The notes under the pieces: generated by a model | Databases searched by the model: none | Seen by the model: only the letters and a program-made list of their open reading frames with translations | Told to the model about the DNA's origin: nothing | Assembly (NCBI GenBank): GCA_038049695.1 | Contig: CP142459.1 | Location: 72,019,001-72,083,000, forward strand | Reading direction: 5' to 3' | Source of the DNA: Cinnamomum chago | Lineage: Eukaryota > Streptophyta > Magnoliopsida > Laurales > Lauraceae | Length of the DNA stretch: 64,000 nucleotides | Part shown: positions 11,933 through 23,020 of the stretch, one piece after another | How positions within the stretch are numbered: position 1 is the first letter of the stretch | How the letters are laid out: each line of letters begins with the position of its first letter | Translations under genes and position numbers: made by a program

Positions 11933-12765
11933 ACGCCCGCGCTTAGCACGGGCAATATAATCCACAATATATAAGAAATTGTAAAAAGTTTAAAATTTTA
12001 AATGAAATTAAAAATATGATATTATATCTCTTATATTGAGAAGGAAGTTTTTATAGTAAATTTAAAATATTATATTTTTCTGATTCGGCTAAGTTGGTAG
12101 TAATAACGAGGGAAAAACATTTGAGAGGATGGTAAATAGATAGATATAGAGAGAGAAAGAGAGAGGAAAATCTAATAACCGTTTTGAAGAGTTATGCAAC
12201 TAACATCAATCCATTTTGCTTTTATTAACTTACTATTAATATCAATTAACTTAATTTTAATTAGGTCATAATTAGTGTGTGTGGGGGGGGGGGGGGGGGG
12301 GGGGGGGCGGAGGGGCGGTTCGGCGTGCTTGAAGTGACATGCCACCGGTCAAAATTTTAAATTATAATTAACGTGGGGAGGTTGAGGATGTGACGAGACA
12401 TTTTGGGAGTCAATTATTTAGAGAGCGTCAAAATCAATTGATATAAATTGGAATTGAATTGATGTTAATTTCTCAATTAGGATTAGTCCCTTTCTTAAAT
12501 TATAATTAATGTGGGGGAGGTTGAGGACACGAGAAAACATTTTTGTAGTCAATTATTTAGGGAGCATCAAAATCAATTGATGTCGATTGGAATTGAATTG
12601 ATGTTGATTTCTCAATTAGGATTAATCCCTTTCTTAAATTATAATTAATGTGGGGGAGGTTGCGGATGTGAGGAGACATTTTGAGAGTTAGATATTTAGG
12701 GAGTGTTAAAATTAATTAATGTCAATTGGAACTGAATTGATGTTGATTTCTTAATTAGGATTAGT
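11933..12765 (-). mobile_element. Helitron 3' part, unit 2
   Basis: Same CTAG terminus, hairpin and three 139-bp subrepeats as unit 1; 5' end likewise replaced by hAT sequence. Confidence 0.75.
12283..12307. repeat. 25-base G homopolymer, unit 2
   Basis: Same position within the unit as the tract at 10,668. Confidence 0.85.
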
Positions 12766-13249
12766 ATTTGACATTATTTACTTCTTGCTGTTAACTCTGT
12801 CAGCAAAAACTTTCAAACTGAAGACATGCAAATTGATATGGCCATACATGAATTGAAAAGATTTATTTCTAATTTTGAAAAGTAAAGGTAATCTGGATTC
12901 GAAGAAGCCATGGTAGAAGCTAAGGATATTGCAACTACGATGGAAATTCAACCTGTTTTTCGTGAAAGGCGGATCATTCGTAGAAAAAAACAGTTCGATG
13001 AGAATGTTAGTGAAGAGGTGACACAATCAGCTGAAGAATCTTTTCGAGTTAACTACTTCTTATTTATAGTAGACCAAGCTCTTTCTCTGTTCAAGAGTAG
13101 GTTTGTGCAGTTCGAAGTGTAAAATTTTTGGGTTCTTGTTTGAATTTGAGAAGTTAAAGTCTGCAAATCTAGATACTTTAAAGGCTTCTTGTAACAATTT
13201 TGAAGAATTTTTGAAACAAGACGGTGTTTCTGATATTGATGGAACAACT
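12766..13249 (+). pseudogene. hAT transposase fragment, unit 2
   Basis: Near-identical to unit 1. It has an additional early stop near EK and a short deletion after QFEV that removes a few residues and shifts the frame. Confidence 0.75.
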
Positions 13250-13510
13250 GATATGGACTTCGCAACACTCCCCCTCACATGCAGGTCTGTTATCCCAACA
13301 CTACCCCTCACATGCAGGTCCAACAGATCAATTTCTTGGACGGGCCTGTCATGTGGGCTATACAAGAACAACGAGATCGGAACCCGCTCTAATATCATGT
13401 AAGAAACCGTATACCAACTCAAAAGCTTAAACTTGCGGAAGGCCCATACAGGTATATTAAAACATGTCAAGCCTATTACTTAGACGATATGAGATGTGGA
13501 CTTCCCAACA
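13250..13510 (-). mobile_element. TRIM-like element, unit 3
   Basis: Same order as unit 2: LTR tail 13,250-13,267, internal region, full LTR 13,398-13,510. Confidence 0.65.
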
Positions 13511-13532
13511 TAGCATAGCTCTCATTGGTGGA

Positions 13533-14355
13533 CTAGCAAAACACGCCCGCGCTTAGCACGGGCAATATAATCCACAATATATAAGAAATTGTAAAAAGTT
13601 TAAAATTTTAAATGAAATTAAAAATATGATATTATATCTCTTATATTGAGAATGAAGTTTTTATAGTAAATTTAAAATATTATATTTTTCTGATGGGGCT
13701 AAGTTGGTAGTAATAACGAGGGAAAAACATTTGAGAGGATGGTAAATAGATAGATATAGAGAGAGAAAGAGAGGAGAATCTGATAACCATTTTGAAGAGT
13801 TATGCAACTAACATCAATCCATTTTGCCTCTATTAACTTACCATTAATATCAATTAACGTAATTTTAATTAGGTTATAATTAGTGTGTGTTGGGGTGGCC
13901 GAGGGGCGGTTGGGCGCGCTTGAAGTGACATGCCACTGGTCAAAATTTTAAATTATAATTAATGTGGGGAGGTTGAGGATGTGACGAGACATTTTGGGAG
14001 TCAATTATCTAGAGAAGGTCAAAATCAATTGATATAAATTGGAATTGAATTGATGTTAATTTCTCAATTAGGATTAGTCCCTTTCTTAAATTATAATTAA
14101 TGTGGGGGAGGTTGAGGACACGAGAAAACATTTTGGGAGTCAATTATTTAGGGAGCGTCAAAATCAATTGATGTCGATTGGAATTGAATTGATGTTGATT
14201 TCTCAATTAGGATTAATCCCTTTCTTAAATTATAATTAATGTGGGGGAGGTTGTGGATGTGAGGAGACATTTTGGGAGTTAGATATTTAGGGAGTGTTAA
14301 AATTAATTAATGTCAATTGGAATTGAATTGATGTTGATTTCTTAATTAGGATTAG
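13533..14355 (-). mobile_element. Helitron 3' part, unit 3
   Basis: As in units 1 and 2, but the long G-run is contracted to GGGG interrupted by T. Confidence 0.75.
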
Positions 14356-14844
14356 TATTTGACATTATTTACTTCTTGCTGTTAACTCTGTCAGCAAAAA
14401 CTTTCAAACTGAAGACATGCAAATTGATATGGCCATACATGAATTGAAAAGACTTATTTCTATTTTTGAAAAGTATAGGTAATCTGGATTCGAAGAGACC
14501 ATGGCAGAAGCTAAGGATATTGCAACTACGATGGAAATTCAACCTGTTTTTCGTGAAAGGCGGATCATTCGTAGAAAAAAACAGTTCAATGAGAATGTTA
14601 GTGAAGAGGTGACACAATCAGCTGAAGAATCTTTTCGAGTTAACTACTTCTTATTTATAGTAGACCAAGCTCTTTCTTCGTTCAAGAGTAGGTTTGAGCA
14701 GTTCGAAGTGTATGAGAAAATTTATGGGTTCTTGTTTGATTTGGAGAAGTTAAAGTCTGCAAATCTAGATACCTTAAAGGCTTTTTGTAACAATCTTGAA
14801 GAATTTTTGAAATAAGCCGATGTTTCTGATATTGATGGAACAAC
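14356..14844 (+). pseudogene. hAT transposase fragment, unit 3
   Basis: Near-identical to unit 1, with the shared TAA and an extra stop after EEFLK. Open from the Met at 14,501 to 14,815. Confidence 0.75.
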
Positions 14845-14943
14845 TGATATGGACTTCCCAACACTCCCCCTCATATACAGGTCTGTTATCCCAACACTCC
14901 CCGCCACATGCAGGTCCAACAGATCGATTTCTTGGACGGGCCT
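14845..14943 (-). mobile_element. TRIM-like element, unit 4, left half before the CACTA insertion
   Basis: LTR tail at 14,845-14,862 and the start of the internal region. The rest, with the LTR at 55,426-55,538, lies beyond the CACTA element; CCT is duplicated at the two break points. Confidence 0.7.
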
Positions 14944-14965
14944 CACTACAACAAACTGCACTTTT
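14944..14965 (+). repeat. Left terminal inverted repeat of the CACTA element
   Basis: CACTACAACAAACTGCACTTTT. It matches the right end over the first 12 bases and resumes after one mismatch. Subterminal hairpin repeats expected next to it are absent; the LARD array starts at 14,966. Confidence 0.8.
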
Positions 14966-15582
14966 AGGATATAACTATGACAATCATCAAATGATTTTCC
15001 AACATCAATTGATCATGAAAAACTAGCTATGAAAGCATTTGTAATCACAATCAATTGATCATGAATAGATATGCACAACAAGAGATATTACTAAATGAAC
15101 AACATGCAAATCCATCATGAAAGAATTGCAATCAAAGGATTTTGAAAACCATGAGATATAACTTAAAAGATCATGAAGACAAAATCAAATGATCACAAAG
15201 AAACATTGCATTTTAAAAGATGTGACTTTAAAGAAACAAAATGCAAATGTAACATGACCAACAAAAAGATATAACTAAAAAGCATAGGTTGGTCTAGGGG
15301 TATCAAGGCCTTAAGGTTACTCAAATAGTCTACCTTTGAAAATACACCTAAGGTCTTGAAAATGTGTCCTTGAGAGATCACTTTGAGGACTCACCAACTC
15401 TAGAAGATATAACTTAGAAAAGTCTTAGAGTGGTGCAAAGAGGCTAGGGAAAAACATTTTCAAACATAGTGGAAATCATCATAAAGATATGCATTAAAAA
15501 CACAACACTAGGGTTCAAATCTAGCAAGGATCAACTCCGGGTTGTTAAGCCCTAAAATGGAGTAACCCGCTCTGATACCACT
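14966..15582 (-). repeat. Truncated LARD internal domain (array left edge)
   Basis: The PBS-side 617 bases of an internal domain, with the antisense primer site at 15,569-15,580. It abuts the CACTA terminus, so a deletion removed the rest together with the CACTA left subterminal region. Confidence 0.85.
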
Positions 15583-17792
15583 TGTAAGTCCATGGGGATC
15601 CGAACCCTAGAGGGGGGGTGAATAGGGTGAGCTTCTATTATGACCAATTTTAACAATTTTAACAATTTTAACTTCTTTTAAAACAAACTAGTCACAAGTG
15701 ATGATTATCAAACAAAATGCGGAAGCTTAAAGAAAACAATCACCACAAAGCAAGCACCATCACACAAGTATTTATAGTGGTTCGGCCTCAATGCCTACAT
15801 CCACTACCGGCTTGTGATCCAACACCCCACCGGATTTCCACTATTTATGCTTTTCAATAGGCTAAGCAATAACCTTTACAATATGCTTTCCAAGGCTAAG
15901 CAATAACCTTTACATTGATGTTTTTCAAGGCTTAACATCAACCTATACATTATGCTTTTATAGGCTAAGCAATAACCTCTTCAACCACAAGGTTGGTTAT
16001 CTCTCTAAATTAGTGTATATAATACACTTGATGGAGATTCTATTAAGCTCATTACAATGCCTCTTAAATAGGCGGATATGGAAGTGAAAAACTAATACAC
16101 ACTCACACTATGAATGCAAAGATGAAAGTACATGAAGTGTGTGTGTGTGGTCCTCAATCATTTAGAAAATGAAAGCTCATAAATGTATGCCTAAGGCTTT
16201 TGAAAGTTTTAGCTCATAAAACATTTATGATTGAGGATGTAATGCAATCACATGTTAAAAGTAACAACTTGTTAATGATATCAAAGTTACACAAGTTGTA
16301 TGAAATGGATTAGCTCTAAACATGTGATGCATAGGGATGTCAATCAAATCAACATGAAGCTCAAAACATAAAAATAGATTTGATTGAAAAGAGGGGACAA
16401 ATCATATGTAATTATAAAGACAACTTGAAAAAGATTTACCAATCAAAGTAAGGCAAGTTGTGAAACATTAAAACAATAATACACATATGATTTGTAATGA
16501 TGTTGAATCCAAAACATAAGATACATTTGAAAGAGATTTTCTTATGATGGAAAACAACAACCAAAGATTCAACAAAGTATATGAATCATGTTACATATTT
16601 CATTAACATGATCTACTTAGATTTACCAAAGATAAAGTACTACTTTGATGAATCAATGGTGATGCATCCAAAACAATAGATCTATTCAAAATATAGAACA
16701 TGCTAAGGATACAACACATCATAGGTTATCATGTTACTAAGATTTACCAATGATAAAACAAAACATGAAAACATATGATTTGTAAAGAAGTTGAATCCAA
16801 AACATAAGTTAGTTTTGAAAGAGATGTTCTTATGATGGAAAACAACAACCAAAGATTCAACCAAGTATATGGATCATGTTACATATGATTTCAAAGATTT
16901 TTCCATTAACATGATCTACTTAGATTTACCAAAGTTAAGTACTACTTGGATTGAATCATATGGTGTTGTATCCAAAACAATAAATCAACTCAAAACATAA
17001 CACATGTTAAGGACACAACACAAACATAGTTTAACATGCTAGAAATGATTTACCAAAAATAAAACAAAAGCATGAAAACATATGATTAAGGAAGGAAGAG
17101 CCTACTTGGTGGTTTAACTTCATTAATCCAAGCTTTAGCTTTCCTAATCATCCCCTTCATCCCTTGGTTCTTTTCCCTTTTGATATGCCTCAATACCTCT
17201 CAAGGAGGGGTTAAAAATTCCCAACTTTTGGCAAGGGAAAGAACTCATATTTATAGCAAAAAGTTGCCAACGGCTAGTCCTCGGTCGACCGGCACACAGG
17301 CCTCGGTCGACCGGGAACACACAACGGTCGGATTTCTGACCGTTGGTGCGCCAGGCAATTTTTTGCTGCAGTGTTCCCGGTCGACCGGGACCTCTGCGCC
17401 GGTCGACCGGCGACACTGCGGGGACCAAAAATTTCCACATTTGCATTTTCAAACCTTTTCTTTGTGGAACTATTTGGGCCATTATAATCAAGCTTTAAAA
17501 CATGTTTTAAATCATTCTAAGGGTTTTAAAACATGGAACATAAAAAGCCTAAAACATTTTGAAAGATTTAAAACTCATAGGCTAGCTTGATTTTCTAAAA
17601 CTCTTTTCTAAAACAAATGCATCCAAGATAAAAAGACAAGTCATGCATAAAACAATACTTTTACAAATCTTAAAAGCAATGCATGAATAAAACAAGATTT
17701 CAAGTTTATTTAAAACCAATGCAAGTGTGTAAATCAAATGATGCTAGAATGATTATGCATCCATCAAATTGCAATCTAGAAAATTCTTAACA
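15583..17792 (-). repeat. LARD LTR 1
   Basis: Ends TG/CA as described for the array. Minus-strand TATAAA at 17,250-17,255 lies just downstream, in the LTR sense, of the GGTCGACC palindrome block at 17,282-17,409. ORF-like stretches within it (for example 17,144-17,491) have no known relatives and only reflect base composition. Confidence 0.88.
17282..17409. repeat. Symmetric GGTCGACC palindrome block in the LARD LTR
   Basis: Four GGTCGACC units form two concentric inverted pairs: arms of 12 bases at 17,282-17,293 and 17,398-17,409, and arms of 17 bases (CGGTCGACCGGGAACAC) at 17,304-17,320 and 17,371-17,387. Both pairs share the centre 17,345.5. A smaller hairpin, AACGGTC and GACCGTT, sits inside at 17,323-17,344. 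The block recurs at 22,510, 27,738 and 32,966 in the other LTRs. Confidence 0.9.
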
Positions 17793-20700
17793 ATCTCCCC
17801 CTTTGCAATTTGATGGCAACACACTCACCACTGAAAATACACACTTAATCTTCAGCTCCCCCTCAGCTGGACAAGGCTTGAAATCTTCTTGGATGCTCCT
17901 TCTCTTAGCTTGAGCTCTTGGGCTTCAATCTTCATGATGCTTGGTGCTTGATCATTCTTCAATCTTTCTTTCTTTAGCCAAGCATCTTCTTTAGCTCCAA
18001 GCTTTCTTTCTTCTATTTGCTCTCCCCCTTTGACCATGCCTCTTTCTCCCTTTGGCAAGGTATGTATTCTCTCCCCTTGTAGAAGATCATACACAACTCT
18101 CCCCTTAGGAAGCTTGGACATTCTCTTTACCCTTTTGAGAACTTGCATAATTTCTCCCCCTTTGCCATTAAATCGCAAAGGTACCTACACACATGAAACA
18201 AGGAAAATACCTTTAGAAGCACCTGTTAACAAATGAAATCGAAAATGAAATACATAACAGGCTATCATGTATGGAAGTAGTCTCTATGGGCTCAAATGCA
18301 ATCCAAGGGTCAATTTGATCAAAACTAATACTTCCTATGAAGGTTTACACTCCCCCTCAATCCATTCTCTTCTTTTGTCAAACTTTTGACAAGATATAAC
18401 TATTAGATGCAAGAAGAAGATGGTTTAACCAAAAGAGGGTCAACTTCAAGGAAAGGATTAGATTCATATAACTATAAGGCTCATATGATCAAATTACCAA
18501 AAGAGAGCAAGGTCTAATGGGAAAAGCAATCATGGATATCAATTGGACAAACAAAGAATACCAATTGAGATTTAGGGATATGACTATAAAATCAATCACT
18601 CTAAAATGGATTTAAAAGTATAACTATTAGGAAAAATCCAAATTAGAGCTATCCATGAAGCAATGGGGTTTATTAATCATAGCATCAAATAATCTAACTA
18701 TGGAAAGCATATGCTATGAAGGTTTTGAATTCATTTCATTCAATCAATAAATATGACTATTAAAGAGCAAGATGAGTGAAATGAAATTCAAACATGAAGC
18801 CTACCTCAACAATTAACCAACCAATATTATGAACACATAAACATGGTGGTCATGAGATTTACCTATGTGAGCAAGGGAGGAGGCAATCATGAACATTATG
18901 ATGCTAATGGTGTGTGACATGGAATTTAAACATATAACTATCAAGATCAAACCAATGTACACAAGGTCTATCACATACACAAGATAAGATATCAATTGGA
19001 TATGAAATCAATGGAAAGTTATACCAAATGAAACCAATTGAATATGACAACATGATTAAAAGCAAGGATGTGACAAACCCAAAATTCCATCAAGCATCAT
19101 AAATGCATATTCATCACTTTTAAGGATATAACTATTGAGCATAGTGATGAACTAGGCAAATTGCAATGCAAAAGGATATGACTTGGTAAAGCATGCAATT
19201 TCCAAAGTGACTAAATCATATGAATTCAACATCTAAGATATCCATCAAACATATAGAAATATGAGAAATGGGTTTCAAAGAGTTTCATATGATTAAGAAC
19301 ACTGCTTATGAAGTTGAAACATGTATAAAGATGACACCAAGAAAATCTACATGAATCAACATCATAACCATCCATAAAGTTATGACTATAAGGCATAGAG
19401 GATGGATTTGGGGTTCTAGTATGGTTTCTACAAATGAAACTAAGATCACAACCATACATGGAACAATTTGACATTTGCATAGAGAAGATTAATCAACACT
19501 CAAGATCTAACTCATACCAATCATCAAAAAGAATATAACTATTTAAGCACAAGAAGGTATGAAGTTAAAGGTATCAATCTATCATGTAACATTTCCACTC
19601 TTAGCAAATGTACTAAGCTTACAAAGCAATGGAAAAAGATATGAGGTTTATACCAAATGAACTTAGCACATAAAATCACATATGTACTTAAAAAGTTCAA
19701 AAACAAGATTTTACTATAAAGCACATAAACACTCATTAATTTGCATTAATGAAACTATATACCAAAATAGGCACAAACATGCAAATCAATGAAATCATAT
19801 CCAACCATGCAATGTAAGACAACAAAATCAATTTGCATAAAGAATGTAACTTAATGAGCAAAGATGCAAATTGTTTGTAAAAATTATTTCCTTTCAAATG
19901 ATACGATCATAATTAGGCACAAGGAAATAAATTCAAGGAAAATGCTTCTATAAATATAACTAATAAAGCTTAGAACATTTTCCAAAGTTTCTCAAATCAC
20001 TTCAATGTATGAAATTCCAACAAAGGATCATTTATAGAATTAAGAGCAAGTGATTTTGAAAAACAAGAAGTGTACTATTGTAAAGTTTTCAATTTGTAAA
20101 AACAATAGACACTTACAAATTTTCCATATCAAAAGATATAACTTGTAAATCAATGGAAAACTAAAGTTGCTTCAAATCATTTGATTTCCAAAAAGGATAT
20201 AACTATGACAATCATCAAATGATTTTCCAACATCAATTGATCATGAAAAACTAGCTATGAAAGCATTTGTAATCACAATCAATTGATCATGAATAGATAT
20301 GCACAACAAGAGATATTACTAAATGAACAACATGCAAATCCATCATGAAAGAATTGCAATCAAAGGATTTTGAAAACCATGAGATATAACTTAAAAGATC
20401 ATGAAGACAAAATCAAATGATCACAAAGAAACATTGCATTTTAAAAGATGTGACTTTAAAGAAACAAAATGCAAATGTAACATGACCAACAAAAAGATAT
20501 AACTAAAAAGCATAGGTTGGTCTAGGGGTATCAAGGCCTTAAGGTTACTCAAATAGTCTACCTTTGAAAATACACCTAAGGTCTTGAAAATGTGTCCTTG
20601 AGAGATCACTTTGAGGACTCACCAACTCTAGAAGATATAACTTAGAAAAGTCTTAGAGTGGTGCAAAGAGGCTAGGGAAAAACATTTTCAAACATAGTGG

Positions 20701-20810
20701 AAATCATCATAAAGATATGCATTAAAAACACAACACTAGGGTTCAAATCTAGCAAGGATCAACTCCGGGTTGTTAAGCCCTAAAATGGAGTAACCCGCTC
20801 TGATACCACT
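17793..20810 (-). repeat. LARD internal domain 1, non-coding
   Basis: Bounded by the antisense polypurine tract ATCTCCCCCTTTG at 17,793-17,805 and the primer site at 20,797-20,808. The first 600 bases hold several more polypurine-like motifs (17,857, 18,021, 18,151 and 18,350 among them). The rest contains about twenty scattered copies of a GATATAACTAT-like motif (minus strand ATAGTTATATC). No protein domain is recognisable in any frame. Confidence 0.85.
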
Positions 20811-23020
20811 TGTAAGTCCATGGGGATCCGAACCCTAGAGGGGGGGTGAATAGGGTGAGCTTCTATTATGACCAATTTTAACAATTTTAACAATTTTAAC
20901 TTCTTTTAAAACAAACTAGTCACAAGTGATGATTATCAAACAAAATGCGGAAGCTTAAAGAAAACAATCACCACAAAGCAAGCACCATCACACAAGTATT
21001 TATAGTGGTTCGGCCTCAATGCCTACATCCACTACCGGCTTGTGATCCAACACCCCACCGGATTTCCACTATTTATGCTTTTCAATAGGCTAAGCAATAA
21101 CCTTTACAATATGCTTTCCAAGGCTAAGCAATAACCTTTACATTGATGTTTTTCAAGGCTTAACATCAACCTATACATTATGCTTTTATAGGCTAAGCAA
21201 TAACCTCTTCAACCACAAGGTTGGTTATCTCTCTAAATTAGTGTATATAATACACTTGATGGAGATTCTATTAAGCTCATTACAATGCCTCTTAAATAGG
21301 CGGATATGGAAGTGAAAAACTAATACACACTCACACTATGAATGCAAAGATGAAAGTACATGAAGTGTGTGTGTGTGGTCCTCAATCATTTAGAAAATGA
21401 AAGCTCATAAATGTATGCCTAAGGCTTTTGAAAGTTTTAGCTCATAAAACATTTATGATTGAGGATGTAATGCAATCACATGTTAAAAGTAACAACTTGT
21501 TAATGATATCAAAGTTACACAAGTTGTATGAAATGGATTAGCTCTAAACATGTGATGCATAGGGATGTCAATCAAATCAACATGAAGCTCAAAACATAAA
21601 AATAGATTTGATTGAAAAGAGGGGACAAATCATATGTAATTATAAAGACAACTTGAAAAAGATTTACCAATCAAAGTAAGGCAAGTTGTGAAACATTAAA
21701 ACAATAATACACATATGATTTGTAATGATGTTGAATCCAAAACATAAGATACATTTGAAAGAGATTTTCTTATGATGGAAAACAACAACCAAAGATTCAA
21801 CAAAGTATATGAATCATGTTACATATTTCATTAACATGATCTACTTAGATTTACCAAAGATAAAGTACTACTTTGATGAATCAATGGTGATGCATCCAAA
21901 ACAATAGATCTATTCAAAATATAGAACATGCTAAGGATACAACACATCATAGGTTATCATGTTACTAAGATTTACCAATGATAAAACAAAACATGAAAAC
22001 ATATGATTTGTAAAGAAGTTGAATCCAAAACATAAGTTAGTTTTGAAAGAGATGTTCTTATGATGGAAAACAACAACCAAAGATTCAACCAAGTATATGG
22101 ATCATGTTACATATGATTTCAAAGATTTTTCCATTAACATGATCTACTTAGATTTACCAAAGTTAAGTACTACTTGGATTGAATCATATGGTGTTGTATC
22201 CAAAACAATAAATCAACTCAAAACATAACACATGTTAAGGACACAACACAAACATAGTTTAACATGCTAGAAATGATTTACCAAAAATAAAACAAAAGCA
22301 TGAAAACATATGATTAAGGAAGGAAGAGCCTACTTGGTGGTTTAACTTCATTAATCCAAGCTTTAGCTTTCCTAATCATCCCCTTCATCCCTTGGTTCTT
22401 TTCCCTTTTGATATGCCTCAATACCTCTCAAGGAGGGGTTAAAAATTCCCAACTTTTGGCAAGGGAAAGAACTCATATTTATAGCAAAAAGTTGCCAACG
22501 GCTAGTCCTCGGTCGACCGGCACACAGGCCTCGGTCGACCGGGAACACACAACGGTCGGATTTCTGACCGTTGGTGCGCCAGGCAATTTTTTGCTGCAGT
22601 GTTCCCGGTCGACCGGGACCTCTGCGCCGGTCGACCGGCGACACTGCGGGGACCAAAAATTTCCACATTTGCATTTTCAAACCTTTTCTTTGTGGAACTA
22701 TTTGGGCCATTATAATCAAGCTTTAAAACATGTTTTAAATCATTCTAAGGGTTTTAAAACATGGAACATAAAAAGCCTAAAACATTTTGAAAGATTTAAA
22801 ACTCATAGGCTAGCTTGATTTTCTAAAACTCTTTTCTAAAACAAATGCATCCAAGATAAAAAGACAAGTCATGCATAAAACAATACTTTTACAAATCTTA
22901 AAAGCAATGCATGAATAAAACAAGATTTCAAGTTTATTTAAAACCAATGCAAGTGTGTAAATCAAATGATGCTAGAATGATTATGCATCCATCAAATTGC
23001 AATCTAGAAAATTCTTAACA
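20811..23020 (-). repeat. LARD LTR 2
   Basis: Copy of LTR 1 at exactly +5,228; no difference seen by eye. Shared between internal domains 1 and 2. Confidence 0.88.

Larger units (their letters stand above)
10091..14943. repeat. Composite ~1.6-kb tandem array (units 1-3 and start of unit 4)
   Basis: The marker CAGATCGATTTC recurs at 10,101, 11,714, 13,324 (one mismatch) and 14,920, giving periods of 1,613, 1,610 and 1,596 bases. Each unit contains, left to right: a TRIM internal piece, a 112-113-bp TRIM LTR, a minus-strand Helitron 3' end with three 139-bp subrepeats, and a plus-strand hAT transposase fragment running into the tail of the next TRIM LTR. Unit 4 is split by the CACTA insertion and continues at 55,373. 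Differences between units are mostly small, plus the G-run and a few short indels. Confidence 0.92.

Noticed and set aside
17144-18178. ORFs of 108-136 codons repeated identically in each 5,228-base unit
   Set aside because: They lie in LTR or non-coding LARD DNA, overlap on both strands, and have no domain. Their repetition only reflects the array.
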